The translations under genes were made by a program, and so were the position numbers. DNA of 64,000 nucleotides, taken from the NCBI GenBank assembly GCA_903834925.1, contig CAILLA010000215.1, positions 32,430 through 96,429 of the forward strand, in the 5' to 3' direction. Positions 1 through 8,554 of the stretch are shown piece by piece. The notes under the pieces are model-generated. The model did not search any database. It was not told the DNA's origin and saw nothing but the letters and a program-made list of their open reading frames with translations. Every line of letters begins with the position of its first letter. The stretch's first letter is position 1. This DNA is from an uncultured Schlesneria sp. Lineage in GTDB: Bacteria; Planctomycetota; Planctomycetia; Planctomycetales; Planctomycetaceae.

Positions 1-26
1 ACTGTAGACCTTACGTCCCCGGATAA

Positions 27-368
<342 letters not shown>

Positions 369-456
369 CAAAAGATGCGAGAATCAATTTCTCGCTAACG
401 ATCCTATAAACTTCCATCCCCCCTTCCCTTATGATTCACACCCTTGGAGAAAATTT

Positions 457-1491
457 ATGGCAACTCGGAAGCTGGTCCTTGCTTTTACGGTCCTCTTCGC
501 AATGGGGGCTTTGTTAGTCGCACAGTCTCAACCGGTCCCCAAAACGGGACTTGGAATGACCGAAGCGGCCAATGGGTATCTCGCGGCAATTACGCCTGAC
601 CAAGTCAAAGTGACGTCATTCAAATACGACGACCCTGAGCGATTGAACTGGCACTTTATTCCCCGTGAAAGAAAGGGATTGCCACTCAAAGCTCTGGAAG
701 GGGCACCGCTCCAGGCCGCTCAAAAACTGATCCGCAGCGGTCTGTCGGAAGCGGGCTACGATCAGGCGTTGAACGTCATGAGCCTTGAAGAAGTGCTGTA
801 TCTGATTGAACCAGGTGAACGAGCTTATCGACGTGATCGCCGCGATCCCGGCAAATACTACATCAGCATTTTCGGTACGCCGTCTGAAACTGGCCTGTGG
901 GGCTGGCGAGTCGAAGGGCATCACCTGTGCCTCAATTTCAGTATTAAAGACGGCAAAGTGATTGGAAGTACTCCCGAGTTCTTCGGAGCCAACCCTGGCA
1001 CGATCGAAGCTGGTAAGGGACGAACGATCCGTGTCCTGGGACCTGAAGAGGATATCGCTCGTCAGATTCTGAAACTTTGTAATCCGGAACAACAAAAATT
1101 GTGCTGGATCAGTAAGGAAGCACCCGGAGAAGTTCCGTTAGGTCCTGTTGCTGCACAACCTAATCCACAAGCTGTTGTTGGTGAAGCGGTCGGTCTTCCT
1201 GTCAGCAAGATGTCTGATGACCAGAAGAAATTGTTGCAGGAACTTTTGGGTGAATACCTGAAGAACCTTCCTGCCGATGTCGAAGCCGAGCGTCGCAATG
1301 CCTTGAATTCGGCAGGCTTGGACAAGATCACATTTGCCTGGTACGGCGAGCCCGATTTGCATCAGGCGCACCACTACCGAGTTCAGGGGCCAACCTTCGT
1401 CATCGAATACAACAACACTCAGAACAACGCCAATCACGTCCATTCGATGTGGCGAAACCTCGCCGGGGATTTTGCGCTCCCAGCGAAATAA
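457..1491 (+). CDS. DUF3500-family secreted protein
   Basis: The 344-residue protein starts with a clear signal peptide (basic ATRK, then a hydrophobic stretch ending near AQSQ), so it is probably exported. A GGAGA ribosome binding site precedes the ATG. The middle contains the block GLWGWRVEGHHLCLNF and the C-terminus contains HYRVQGPTFVIEYNNTQ followed by NHVHSMWR; both fit the DUF3500 family, which has no established biochemical role. The conserved histidines (GHH, QAHHYR, NHVH) suggest a metal or catalytic site, but that is inference. It converges with the DJ-1-like gene, with one hairpin repeat between the two stops. Confidence 0.85.
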   Translation: MATRKLVLAFTVLFAMGALLVAQSQPVPKTGLGMTEAANGYLAAITPDQVKVTSFKYDDPERLNWHFIPRERKGLPLKALEGAPLQAAQKLIRSGLSEAGYDQALNVMSLEEVLYLIEPGERAYRRDRRDPGKYYISIFGTPSETGLWGWRVEGHHLCLNFSIKDGKVIGSTPEFFGANPGTIEAGKGRTIRVLGPEEDIARQILKLCNPEQQKLCWISKEAPGEVPLGPVAAQPNPQAVVGEAVGLPVSKMSDDQKKLLQELLGEYLKNLPADVEAERRNALNSAGLDKITFAWYGEPDLHQAHHYRVQGPTFVIEYNNTQNNANHVHSMWRNLAGDFALPAK

Positions 1492-1551
1492 CCGTCAGTG
1501 ATTGAAGGGGGGACCAGTTTTCGTTTTTACGGCGAAAATAAAGCCAAGTGC

Positions 1552-1581
1552 CACTGCTTGACCGTCTTCGGTCAAGCAGTG
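1552..1581. repeat. Palindromic hairpin repeat, family 1 (half copy)
   Basis: A perfect 13 bp stem, CACTGCTTGACCG against CGGTCAAGCAGTG, closes on a TCTT loop. It is preceded by TGC, as in the left half of the complete family-1 elements, but the right half is missing. It lies between two convergent stop codons, so the transcript hairpin could act as a terminator on either strand, although there is no strong T run after it. Confidence 0.85.
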
Positions 1582-1586
1582 CTCTT

Positions 1587-2171
1587 CTAACCAATCTCGA
1601 ACTTCGCTCCTAGCACTTTGGTAAATTCTCTGAGCCAGGCAGGATGAGCCGGCCATGCGGGGGCTGTGACAAAGTTTCCGTCAACGTAGGCCTGATCAAC
1701 GGGGACTGCCACATATTGCCCCCCTGCTGCCGTGATTTCCGGACCGCATGCGGGATAGGCGGTACAGCGTCGACCTTTGATGACTCCGGCAGCGGTCAGC
1801 AGTTGAGCACCGTGACAGATCGCAGCGATCGGCTTCTGATCTTTGGCGAACGTACGGATCAGATTCAAAACGTCTTCGTTCAAACGCAGATACTCGGGTG
1901 CCCGACCACCTGGGATCACCAAACCGGCGTAATCACTGGCTTTGATTTCGGCAAAGGTTTCATTCAGCGTGAAATTGTGGCCCGGTTTTTCGCTGTAGGT
2001 CTGATCCCCTTCGAAATCGTGGATCGCAGTCCGAACTTTATCTCCGGCTTTTTTGCCGGGACAGACTGCGTCAACGTGATAGCCGACAAACGACAACGCC
2101 TGAAATGGAACCATGATTTCGTAGTCTTCGACGAAGTCTCCTGCGAGGAGCAATAATTTCTTGGTTGGCAT
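1587..2171 (-). CDS. DJ-1/PfpI-family protein (class I glutamine amidotransferase-like)
   Basis: This 194-residue protein has the DJ-1/PfpI fold signature. A nucleophile elbow [10 protein letters not shown] carries Cys119 followed by His120, and an upstream acidic residue (Glu18 in [10 protein letters not shown]) is in the place that tunes the cysteine in this family. The [14 protein letters not shown] stretch is also typical. Members include deglycase- or protease-like proteins and stress proteins; the precise activity cannot be assigned. No signal peptide is seen. The gene faces away from the DUF58 gene region, with a family-1 repeat upstream. Confidence 0.92.
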   Translation of the reverse strand: MPTKKLLLLAGDFVEDYEIMVPFQALSFVGYHVDAVCPGKKAGDKVRTAIHDFEGDQTYSEKPGHNFTLNETFAEIKASDYAGLVIPGGRAPEYLRLNEDVLNLIRTFAKDQKPIAAICHGAQLLTAAGVIKGRRCTAYPACGPEITAAGGQYVAVPVDQAYVDGNFVTAPAWPAHPAWLREFTKVLGAKFEIG

Positions 2172-2257
2172 TCGATTAAACCCTTTGCTTTCGAAATATG
2201 TTCTAACGTCGACGGAAAGACTACCCTACTCCGTTAACGTTATTCCGTGAAATTATT

Positions 2258-2358
2258 TTGTGCCACTGAATCGGAGTCTTCTCCGACGCAGTGTCTTTGG
2301 CCTTTTGGTCAAAACATAAGAGCACTGCTTGACCGAAGACGGTCAAACAGTGGCACAA
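2258..2358. repeat. Palindromic paired-hairpin repeat, family 1 (complete copy)
   Basis: The 101 bp element is bounded by perfect 11 bp inverted ends, TTGTGCCACTG and CAGTGGCACAA. It contains two hairpins. The left one has a GTCTTC loop within TCGGAG/CTCCGA, and the right one has a GAAGAC loop within TTGACCG/CGGTCAA. It lies between the start of the DJ-1-like gene and the end of the DUF58 gene. No open reading frame is inside. Confidence 0.9.
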
Positions 2359-2374
2359 GATTAATAGCCCACGG

Positions 2375-3289
2375 TTACCTCTGTCTTTTGCGGCGAACTC
2401 GCATTGAGAGAAATTCTCCCAACGCCTTCTGGTAGGGTTGCTCGGTCGTCAGTGACAGAAAGTCGATTCCTGCCGAACCGCATTGTTTGATCAGGCCCTC
2501 GCGGAACGCTTGGAATCGTGACAGATACAGTTTTCGCAATCGGTGTGGATCGGCGAGGATCTCCTGGCCCGCTTTTTCGAGGTTTCGGAATTGAGTTGGC
2601 TGGGTATATGGAAACTCTTCCTCTTCCGGGGCTGTGATTTGAAACAGAATCACTTCATGACGTGCCATCCGAAGTTGCTTCAAAGCCGCAGCAAATGATT
2701 CGAGATTATCAAAACCGTCGGTGAACAGAAACACGAGACAACGACGCTTCAATGACGGCAAAATCTGAGCGACGATGTTGCCAAGGCTTCCTTCCTGGCC
2801 AGGACGACGAGCTTGCAGCAACCTGACGATCTGGCCGAAGGTCTCGCGGTTCGTTGAGGGTTCCCAGCGATCTTTCACTTTCGTGTCGAATGTGATCAAG
2901 CCGCATCCGTCACGCTGGCTGAGCAATAGATAGGCAAGTGCTGCCGCTAATTGCCGAGCGTAGTCGAACTTGCTGATGGTCTTACCGCGAAACGCCATGC
3001 TGCCCGAACAGTCGACCAGCAGGTAGGCGCGAAGATTCGTTTCTTCTTCGTATTCCTTGACGTAGTAATGGCCAGTCTTTCCAAAGGCTCGCCAGTCAAT
3101 ATGCCGGATTTCGTCACCGGGGTAATACTGCCGGTGCTCAACGAATTCGACACTGGACCCTTTGAACGGGCTTTTGTGTTGCCCGATCATGTAACCTTCG
3201 ACAATCATCTTGGCGACGACTTCCAGCCCGCCGAAGCGGGCGAGTGCCGTCGGATCGTCAAGCGATGCCAGGGTTTTTGAGCCGAACAT
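2375..3289 (-). CDS. DUF58 domain protein with von Willebrand A-like fold
   Basis: The 304-residue protein carries the DUF58 signature IDWRAFGKTGHYYVKEYEEE around residues 64-83, then a VWA-type metal site LVDCSGSMAF (Asp93, Ser95, Ser97). No membrane segment is seen, so it is probably cytosolic. In many bacteria DUF58 proteins are encoded beside MoxR-type AAA ATPases and membrane VWA proteins. Here those partners are not adjacent, so the gene seems isolated from the usual cluster within this window. The S41 protease gene ends upstream on the same strand about 30 bp away, so cotranscription from the protease gene is possible. Confidence 0.9.
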   Translation of the reverse strand: MFGSKTLASLDDPTALARFGGLEVVAKMIVEGYMIGQHKSPFKGSSVEFVEHRQYYPGDEIRHIDWRAFGKTGHYYVKEYEEETNLRAYLLVDCSGSMAFRGKTISKFDYARQLAAALAYLLLSQRDGCGLITFDTKVKDRWEPSTNRETFGQIVRLLQARRPGQEGSLGNIVAQILPSLKRRCLVFLFTDGFDNLESFAAALKQLRMARHEVILFQITAPEEEEFPYTQPTQFRNLEKAGQEILADPHRLRKLYLSRFQAFREGLIKQCGSAGIDFLSLTTEQPYQKALGEFLSMRVRRKRQR

Positions 3290-3317
3290 GAAATGACGCG
3301 TTACAAAAGGAGATCAC

Positions 3318-4793
3318 TCAAAGGAATTGAACTCGTTGGTCTGGTTGCACTCGCCAGTATTCCAGAATCGCATCGACGAAGGGAATTCGCGATTTTGTGG
3401 GATTCATTATTCCAGCAGCTTTCTTTTCCGCCGGTTTTTTCTCCGGGTCAACAGGTCGTTGGACCGGCTGTTCGACAATCGGCTTTCCTTCGGCCAATTG
3501 CTTTTTAATTCCTTCGAGGGCCAGGTTCAGTTGTTTATCTACGAAGGTTGTGATTGGAACAGTCCCCTCTTTGCGGATGACTTCGCGGTCACGACGCGAA
3601 ACTTGCAGGTCATGCAATTCCTGGTCCGACATTTTCTGCTCGTAGCCCGGATCGGGCATAACGCCCCATTCGTCTTTTTCCGTCGATTTAGGGAACCGGT
3701 GAATGTTCTTTCCGCTGGGCCGATGATAACTGGCCGTCGTCAGCTTCAGAGCACTCTTGCCCCCTTCAAGTTCGACAACGTTCTGTACGCTCCCTTTACC
3801 CCAAGTCCTTTCACCCACAATAATCGCTCGCTTATAGTCCTGCAGGCAGGCGCTGACGATTTCGGCGGCTGACGCACTGTATTTATTGACGAGAATGGCC
3901 ATCGGGAAACCGCTGAATGTTCCCGATTTCTTGGCCTCAATGAAATGTTCTTCCGTGTTGCGTCCCTTGGTGCTGACGATGACACCATTCGAAATAAAGA
4001 AATCGGCAATCGCGGTTGCAGCGGTCAAAAGGCCACCGGGATTCGTCCGCAGATCCAGCACCAGCGCCCGCATCCCTTCTTTCTGGAGCTTGATTAAGGC
4101 GTCGTGGAGTTCCTCGGCACTGTTGCGTCCGAAGCTGGTGAGCTGGATGTACCCGATTTTTTCTTTTTCATCGAGCATGAATGACCATTCTCCTTTGGCG
4201 TCGTAATGATCACCGAGAACGGTTGGAGTCTTGATCACATCACGAGTCACTTCGATCGTTTCAGGCGTATCTGATCCTTCGTGCTGCAACTTAATCTTGA
4301 CCACGACCCCTGGCTTTCCTCGCATAAGCGAGATCGCAGAATCCATTTCACGACCTTCCTGGAATTCGGCCGTCGGTTTGTCATTGATTTCCAAAATGCG
4401 ATCACCAGCAAGTACCCCGGCTTTAAAAGCCGGAGTCCCCGGTAGAGGGGACATCACCATCAACTGGCGAGTCCGTGGGTCGATGGTGACCTGGATACCA
4501 ATACCACCGAATTCCTGTTCGACATGCTCGGTAAAGCTTCGCAGTTCCTGCTTGTCGATGTAGGACGAATAGGGGTCGAGCTTCAGTATCATGCCACGCA
4601 TGGCGGCTTCGATTAACTCGCGTTTGTCGACCTGAGTGACGTAATTGCGATCGATCTGCTCGAAGGTATCTACGAAGACTTTCATCAATTCGTAGTAGTC
4701 ATCTTCCGTTGCTGCACGGGCCGAATTCACAAACAACCCACTGCCGACCACGATCAGCAGAACCGCCAACCCAAATCGCCGCCACTGCATCAT
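3318..4793 (-). CDS. S41-family carboxy-terminal processing peptidase (CtpA-like)
   Basis: The start chosen is the first of two adjacent ATGs behind an AAGGAAA ribosome binding site; it removes a 17-residue upstream extension and gives a signal peptide. The 491-residue protein has an N-terminal helical part, a PDZ domain (GIGIQV to LAGDRILEIND) and the S41 core. The serine/lysine dyad is visible as KYSASAAEIVSA (Ser308) and GERTWGKGSVQ (Lys333) in the new numbering. The family cleaves C-terminal tails of envelope proteins. The C-terminal tail after GIMNPTK looks poorly conserved. It may be cotranscribed with the DUF58 gene. Confidence 0.93.
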   Translation of the reverse strand: MMQWRRFGLAVLLIVVGSGLFVNSARAATEDDYYELMKVFVDTFEQIDRNYVTQVDKRELIEAAMRGMILKLDPYSSYIDKQELRSFTEHVEQEFGGIGIQVTIDPRTRQLMVMSPLPGTPAFKAGVLAGDRILEINDKPTAEFQEGREMDSAISLMRGKPGVVVKIKLQHEGSDTPETIEVTRDVIKTPTVLGDHYDAKGEWSFMLDEKEKIGYIQLTSFGRNSAEELHDALIKLQKEGMRALVLDLRTNPGGLLTAATAIADFFISNGVIVSTKGRNTEEHFIEAKKSGTFSGFPMAILVNKYSASAAEIVSACLQDYKRAIIVGERTWGKGSVQNVVELEGGKSALKLTTASYHRPSGKNIHRFPKSTEKDEWGVMPDPGYEQKMSDQELHDLQVSRRDREVIRKEGTVPITTFVDKQLNLALEGIKKQLAEGKPIVEQPVQRPVDPEKKPAEKKAAGIMNPTKSRIPFVDAILEYWRVQPDQRVQFL

Positions 4794-4980
4794 CTCGTTT
4801 CCTTCGCTCAAATTCGATCTGTCGTTCCCTCGATTTGCTCGCATCCAGCATCGCTGGATTGTGAATCTTCAATGAACGAAGAATACGTCGTTCACCTCGT
4901 AGCGGCAAGACTCGCTTCAAGGATGTCTGTTTTTGCGGTGGAGGCTTCCAGCCTCGGAGCATGTTTTTTATATGGTTCTT

Positions 4981-5075
4981 GTGCCACTGTTTGACCGTCT
5001 TCGGTCAAGCAGTGCTCTTCGATCATTAAAAAAGGCGAAGACACTGCTTCTCCGAAGACTCCTAAGGAGTGGCAC
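4981..5075. repeat. Palindromic paired-hairpin repeat, family 1 (complete, partly decayed right arm)
   Basis: The element runs from GTGCCACTG to GAGTGGCAC. The left hairpin TTTGACCG/CGGTCAAG has a GTCTTC loop and closely matches the copy at 1552-1581. The right half contains CTCCGAAGACTCC, keeping the GAAGAC loop, but its outer arms pair imperfectly. It lies between the start of the S41 protease gene and the stop of the ceramidase-like gene, both on the minus strand. Confidence 0.85.
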
Positions 5076-5111
5076 AGGGCGATCTCAAAAGGTCCCAGAT
5101 CTGTTAGCAAA

Positions 5112-6557
5112 TCAAGCCTCAATCAGTTTCTGAATCGCATTCGTCGCCGCTTCAATCACCGTTTCAAGACATCCTTGAGCGAGCACGGAAACTTCCTCTT
5201 CATACAGTCCCAAACCGTAACTTGTTGATTCAGGCAGATACCAGACGGTCGAGCCATTGGCAATCGTTCCGATGATCAAGGCGACATTCGGAAACCGTTC
5301 TCGTAGCGTTCGTTGCAGGATATTGTAGTGTTCGCCGTCCAAAGCCAGCCAAATGGCACTACCGATCCGCCAAGCGATCACCGGATACGGATAGCTTTCG
5401 CCCGGCGGCAGCGGCGCGAATCGAATCAAACGCCGAGTGGTTCGTTCGACCATTGCATGAGCATTTCGAATCGCTTCGGCATCCCCTTTCGCGATGGCGT
5501 CATGTTCTTCAGCCCGATACTGCAATACTTCCTGTTCAAGGTCGGCATGCGAAGGGAGATCATTGCGATATTTCAGCGGAACGATGTCTCGCCGATCGTT
5601 CCATTTTGAATGTTGTGAGGCACGATCGACAGGTTCCGGCGAGTACTTCCAGATGCCGAGTGTCGCACCAGAAATCACTGGCCCGACATATTCAAATGTT
5701 TCACCGGGAGGTGGCAGTGATTCCAAGGCTGCCAGTGCAGCATATCCCAATTGCCGACCGTTCTTGTCCGCCACTTCGACATCGCCAATAAAGCCATGCT
5801 TCGGACCAATGTCACCGGATGCCCCCTGGATAAACAGACATGGAACGTGGGTTGCCCCTTCAATGACTTCCCGCATTGCGCCGATATAATCGGGGCTAAT
5901 CAGCGTATTTTCCCATGCCAATGTGGTGGGATGACAGGCATAGTTCACGAACGTTGCGATCGGGGAGCCCGTGTCGGAAGTGACGCGACCAACCATGACC
6001 GTGTCGTCGGTCACGCCGTTTGGGTTGTACCCGCAAACGTATTGGCCTCGTTCGCAGTCTAAGAAATCCCGATTCTGCGCCAGGCTGCATTTTCCCTGAC
6101 CATAAACAATCGACGCCGAGACACAATGACTCTGCGACTCCCGAATCAGGTCGCTGATTTTCCTGGCAAGATCGTTCAGGTATGGCTCAATCAAGTCGCC
6201 CCCAGGAAGGTCCTTGCGTTCTAACCCCATCAGCCCCGCACCATGTGTATGGGAAAAGAAGACGATCAGTGCTTCGCGACCCAAGCCGGTTGCTGAACTG
6301 ATCGAGTCGAGCAGCTGATTCATTTCCTTCGGCCACAGCAAACAGTGATCCAGAGCAATCAGCACTTTGGGTGGTTGTTCGTCATCAGAAAGGCTCTGTA
6401 AGTAAAGGACAGTCGCCGTCAAAGGCCGATGCACGCCGGTCGACCGGTTGTGTGTCGCCGCTCCCCACATTCGATGGAATGTCCCGACAACAGGAGTGAC
6501 ATCACAGCGAGCGACACCGGCAAGACAACGACTTTGAGGGGTTTCGACTCGGATCAT
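5112..6557 (-). CDS. Neutral/alkaline ceramidase-like hydrolase
   Basis: The 481-residue protein begins with the family opening AGVARCDVTPVVG and contains VFFSHTHGAGLMG and NYACHPTTLAWENTLISPDY. The histidines in these blocks fit the zinc ligands of neutral ceramidases, and LFIQGASGDIGPKHG is also typical. Unlike secreted ceramidases it shows no signal peptide and is shorter than the full enzyme of about 650-700 residues, matching only the N-terminal catalytic domain. Planctomycetes encode many such proteins; whether it acts on ceramide or another amide is unknown. It is on the same strand as the protease gene, about 320 bp upstream of that gene's start. Confidence 0.85.
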   Translation of the reverse strand: MIRVETPQSRCLAGVARCDVTPVVGTFHRMWGAATHNRSTGVHRPLTATVLYLQSLSDDEQPPKVLIALDHCLLWPKEMNQLLDSISSATGLGREALIVFFSHTHGAGLMGLERKDLPGGDLIEPYLNDLARKISDLIRESQSHCVSASIVYGQGKCSLAQNRDFLDCERGQYVCGYNPNGVTDDTVMVGRVTSDTGSPIATFVNYACHPTTLAWENTLISPDYIGAMREVIEGATHVPCLFIQGASGDIGPKHGFIGDVEVADKNGRQLGYAALAALESLPPPGETFEYVGPVISGATLGIWKYSPEPVDRASQHSKWNDRRDIVPLKYRNDLPSHADLEQEVLQYRAEEHDAIAKGDAEAIRNAHAMVERTTRRLIRFAPLPPGESYPYPVIAWRIGSAIWLALDGEHYNILQRTLRERFPNVALIIGTIANGSTVWYLPESTSYGLGLYEEEVSVLAQGCLETVIEAATNAIQKLIEA

Positions 6558-6691
6558 GAATGCGATTTCCAGACGAGCTTATCAACCTGCGATATTATGC
6601 GAGCGACCGAGCCGCCAACGATCAGAATACTCTACGCGATGCAGAGATGTCAGGCATCCGAACGCGTGTTGCTCGATTGGCGTGCGACAAG

Positions 6692-7954
6692 TTATCTCGA
6701 AATGTGCTGTGTGCTCACGACGCAATTTCGGTCGTCGAATAGATTCAAATAAAAGGCTTTGGCTTCGGGAGGAATCTGTGCTGCGGCCCTGCCCTTCTCT
6801 GCATCGATCATCGCTGGTGATTGTTCCCATTTGCGGTCCTGCCAACGGCCGGAATCCACGGTAAAATTCAATTCCGCTTTGGTGATTGGGACCTCGGAGT
6901 TAAACGTTGCCCAAAGTTCGTTTTCGCTTTGTCCTTCTCCGGTAATCTTGGGAAGTGGTTTTCCCTGTCGAAGAATCGAATTGGCAAAAATGTGGATTTC
7001 TTCTGGATTTTCACCGGCGGGTCCATGTCCGTGCGGCATGCGAACTCGCAGACAGAGATCGCGCTGGCCTTTTGGAAGTAAATACGATTTCTTCCACGAG
7101 TCCATCGGGTATGCGAAATCATTTGTGCCATTCACCCATAGGATTGGCATTTTGGCCTGCGGCAGGTAAGCAGAAGGGTCCCATTGACGCAGCCACAACC
7201 CGGCCTGTTCGGTTCCGAGTTTTTCAAAGGCCGGAAGCCAGACGGAATTTTCGCCAAGAAACCCGCACCCATATACGGGAACCGCAAACTTGAATCGCGG
7301 ATCAACCCCGATTACGACACATGTTAAATAACCTCCCCAGGAAATCCCTGTCACACCGATCCGGTCGGCATCGACTTCGGGGTAAGATCGAATCAACGAG
7401 TGTGCCAGGATTGCCGCACTGGTTGCCTGGTACGTCCACTGATCTTCGATGGCGTCGTTCAGTTGGCCAAAGCTGGCGTCCCAGCCCGCAGGGCCCCCTT
7501 GCTCGTGACGTTTCCAGTTCCCATAAGTCCCAACCGGAACACAACCACACAGATCCATGGCAATCGCCGCGTAACCGCGTGAGTTCCAAACTTTGACCCA
7601 CCGGTCAAATGCAGTACCGCCCCCACCGTGGATCAAAACCATCGCGGGATATTTTGCTTCGGCGGCGGACGCTTTCTTCTCGGGTATTCCGTAATAGGCG
7701 AAGACGCGGGTCGGTTTCCCTTTGTGGTTCAAACCTTGATAGAAAAACGACTTGACGCCATCGGCAACAGCTTCAGTGGCTGGAAAAACTTCGGGGGCTT
7801 GCGAAAGTGCTTCAAGATTGAAATGAACTTTTGGTGAGGGCTTGATTGCGACTTGATCTTTGGAATCCTGGGCTGTTGAAATGGACTGCCATCCGATGCC
7901 AAGCAATCCGAGCACTACGCCAAGCCATACTGTTGAGGAACGAAACTTCGACAC
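6692..7954 (-). CDS. Secreted alpha/beta hydrolase (acetyl-xylan esterase / dienelactone hydrolase type)
   Basis: A GTG at 7954 is preferred over longer in-frame ATGs because GGGAG precedes it and the product then starts with a clean signal peptide ending near ISTAQ. The 420-residue protein has an oxyanion region VLIHGGGGTAFDRW, the nucleophile elbow VTGISWGGYL (Ser205), a probable acid residue in WVNGTNDFAYP (Asp279) and a probable histidine in RMPHGHG. This supports a functional serine hydrolase acting in the periplasm or outside the cell, plausibly on acetylated polysaccharide. Substrate is inference. The ceramidase-like gene lies downstream on the same strand. Confidence 0.87.
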   Translation of the reverse strand: MSKFRSSTVWLGVVLGLLGIGWQSISTAQDSKDQVAIKPSPKVHFNLEALSQAPEVFPATEAVADGVKSFFYQGLNHKGKPTRVFAYYGIPEKKASAAEAKYPAMVLIHGGGGTAFDRWVKVWNSRGYAAIAMDLCGCVPVGTYGNWKRHEQGGPAGWDASFGQLNDAIEDQWTYQATSAAILAHSLIRSYPEVDADRIGVTGISWGGYLTCVVIGVDPRFKFAVPVYGCGFLGENSVWLPAFEKLGTEQAGLWLRQWDPSAYLPQAKMPILWVNGTNDFAYPMDSWKKSYLLPKGQRDLCLRVRMPHGHGPAGENPEEIHIFANSILRQGKPLPKITGEGQSENELWATFNSEVPITKAELNFTVDSGRWQDRKWEQSPAMIDAEKGRAAAQIPPEAKAFYLNLFDDRNCVVSTQHISR

Positions 7955-8118
7955 GGAAATGCTCCCTTGGGAAAACTCATCAAACATCAGGATGCCGTAT
8001 CTTCTAGCAAGCATTCACAAGATACGCGATGGATTTGAGAGTGACCGAACGTCGCATGGTCGACTTCGTTAGGATTCGAAATTTGACTTCACGGGGTCAT
8101 CAAGTTTCAGATCTTTTT

Positions 8119-8413
8119 CCAAAGTCGCCATCATCGCTCCGAGGTTGTCAGTTTTTGTAAGTTGAGAATGGTAAGCCACAGCCCGTAGCATGGGCTTCAG
8201 CCAGTGCGACACAACATCTTGTGCGGGCTAAAGCCCACACTACAAAAACTGACAACCTCTCCGCGTGATGAGCATTGTTCGAGAACTTGCCAAATTTCAA
8301 TTGACATGTTCTCAAATCAGAAATTCAGTCGGAATATCTGCCCCGAAGCGTCGGCAACGTTTGAATCGATTCCGACGCATGCTCATCACGCGGAGCGATG
8401 ATGGCTACTTTGG
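8119..8413. repeat. Inverted-repeat element, family 3 (copy 1), interrupted by a family-2 element
   Basis: The element is bounded by CCAAAGTCGCCATCATCG at the left and CGATGATGGCTACTTTGG at the right, an inverted repeat of about 36 bp once the inserted element is removed. A second copy lies at 48310-48484 in the opposite orientation and is similar along the interior as well. The left arm is split by the element at 8142-8258. There is no gene inside. It fills most of the gap between the esterase and the cytochrome-like gene. Confidence 0.85.
8142..8258. mobile_element. MITE-like element, family 2 (copy 1), with 5 bp target duplication
   Basis: The 117 bp element has perfect 18 bp terminal inverted repeats, AGGTTGTCAGTTTTTGTA and its complement. 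It is flanked on both sides by CTCCG (8137-8141 and 8259-8263), a target-site duplication. The interior holds two hairpins, GGGCTTCAGCC and GGGCTAAAGCCC. A second copy of identical length at 56838-56954 differs at about eight positions by eye. It has no coding capacity, so a transposase would have to act in trans; none is in this window. Confidence 0.88.
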
Positions 8414-8554
8414 TCTGAGAACGCGTCCTTCGAATCGTCATGCGATTTGATGTCGTCCTTGTGACGAGTGGGGCCCGGAGAATATGCTAGAATATTGATG
8501 CATGACGTTGTTCGTCGTGAAACGTGTTTTTTCCTATCGTGTACGGGGTTACTG

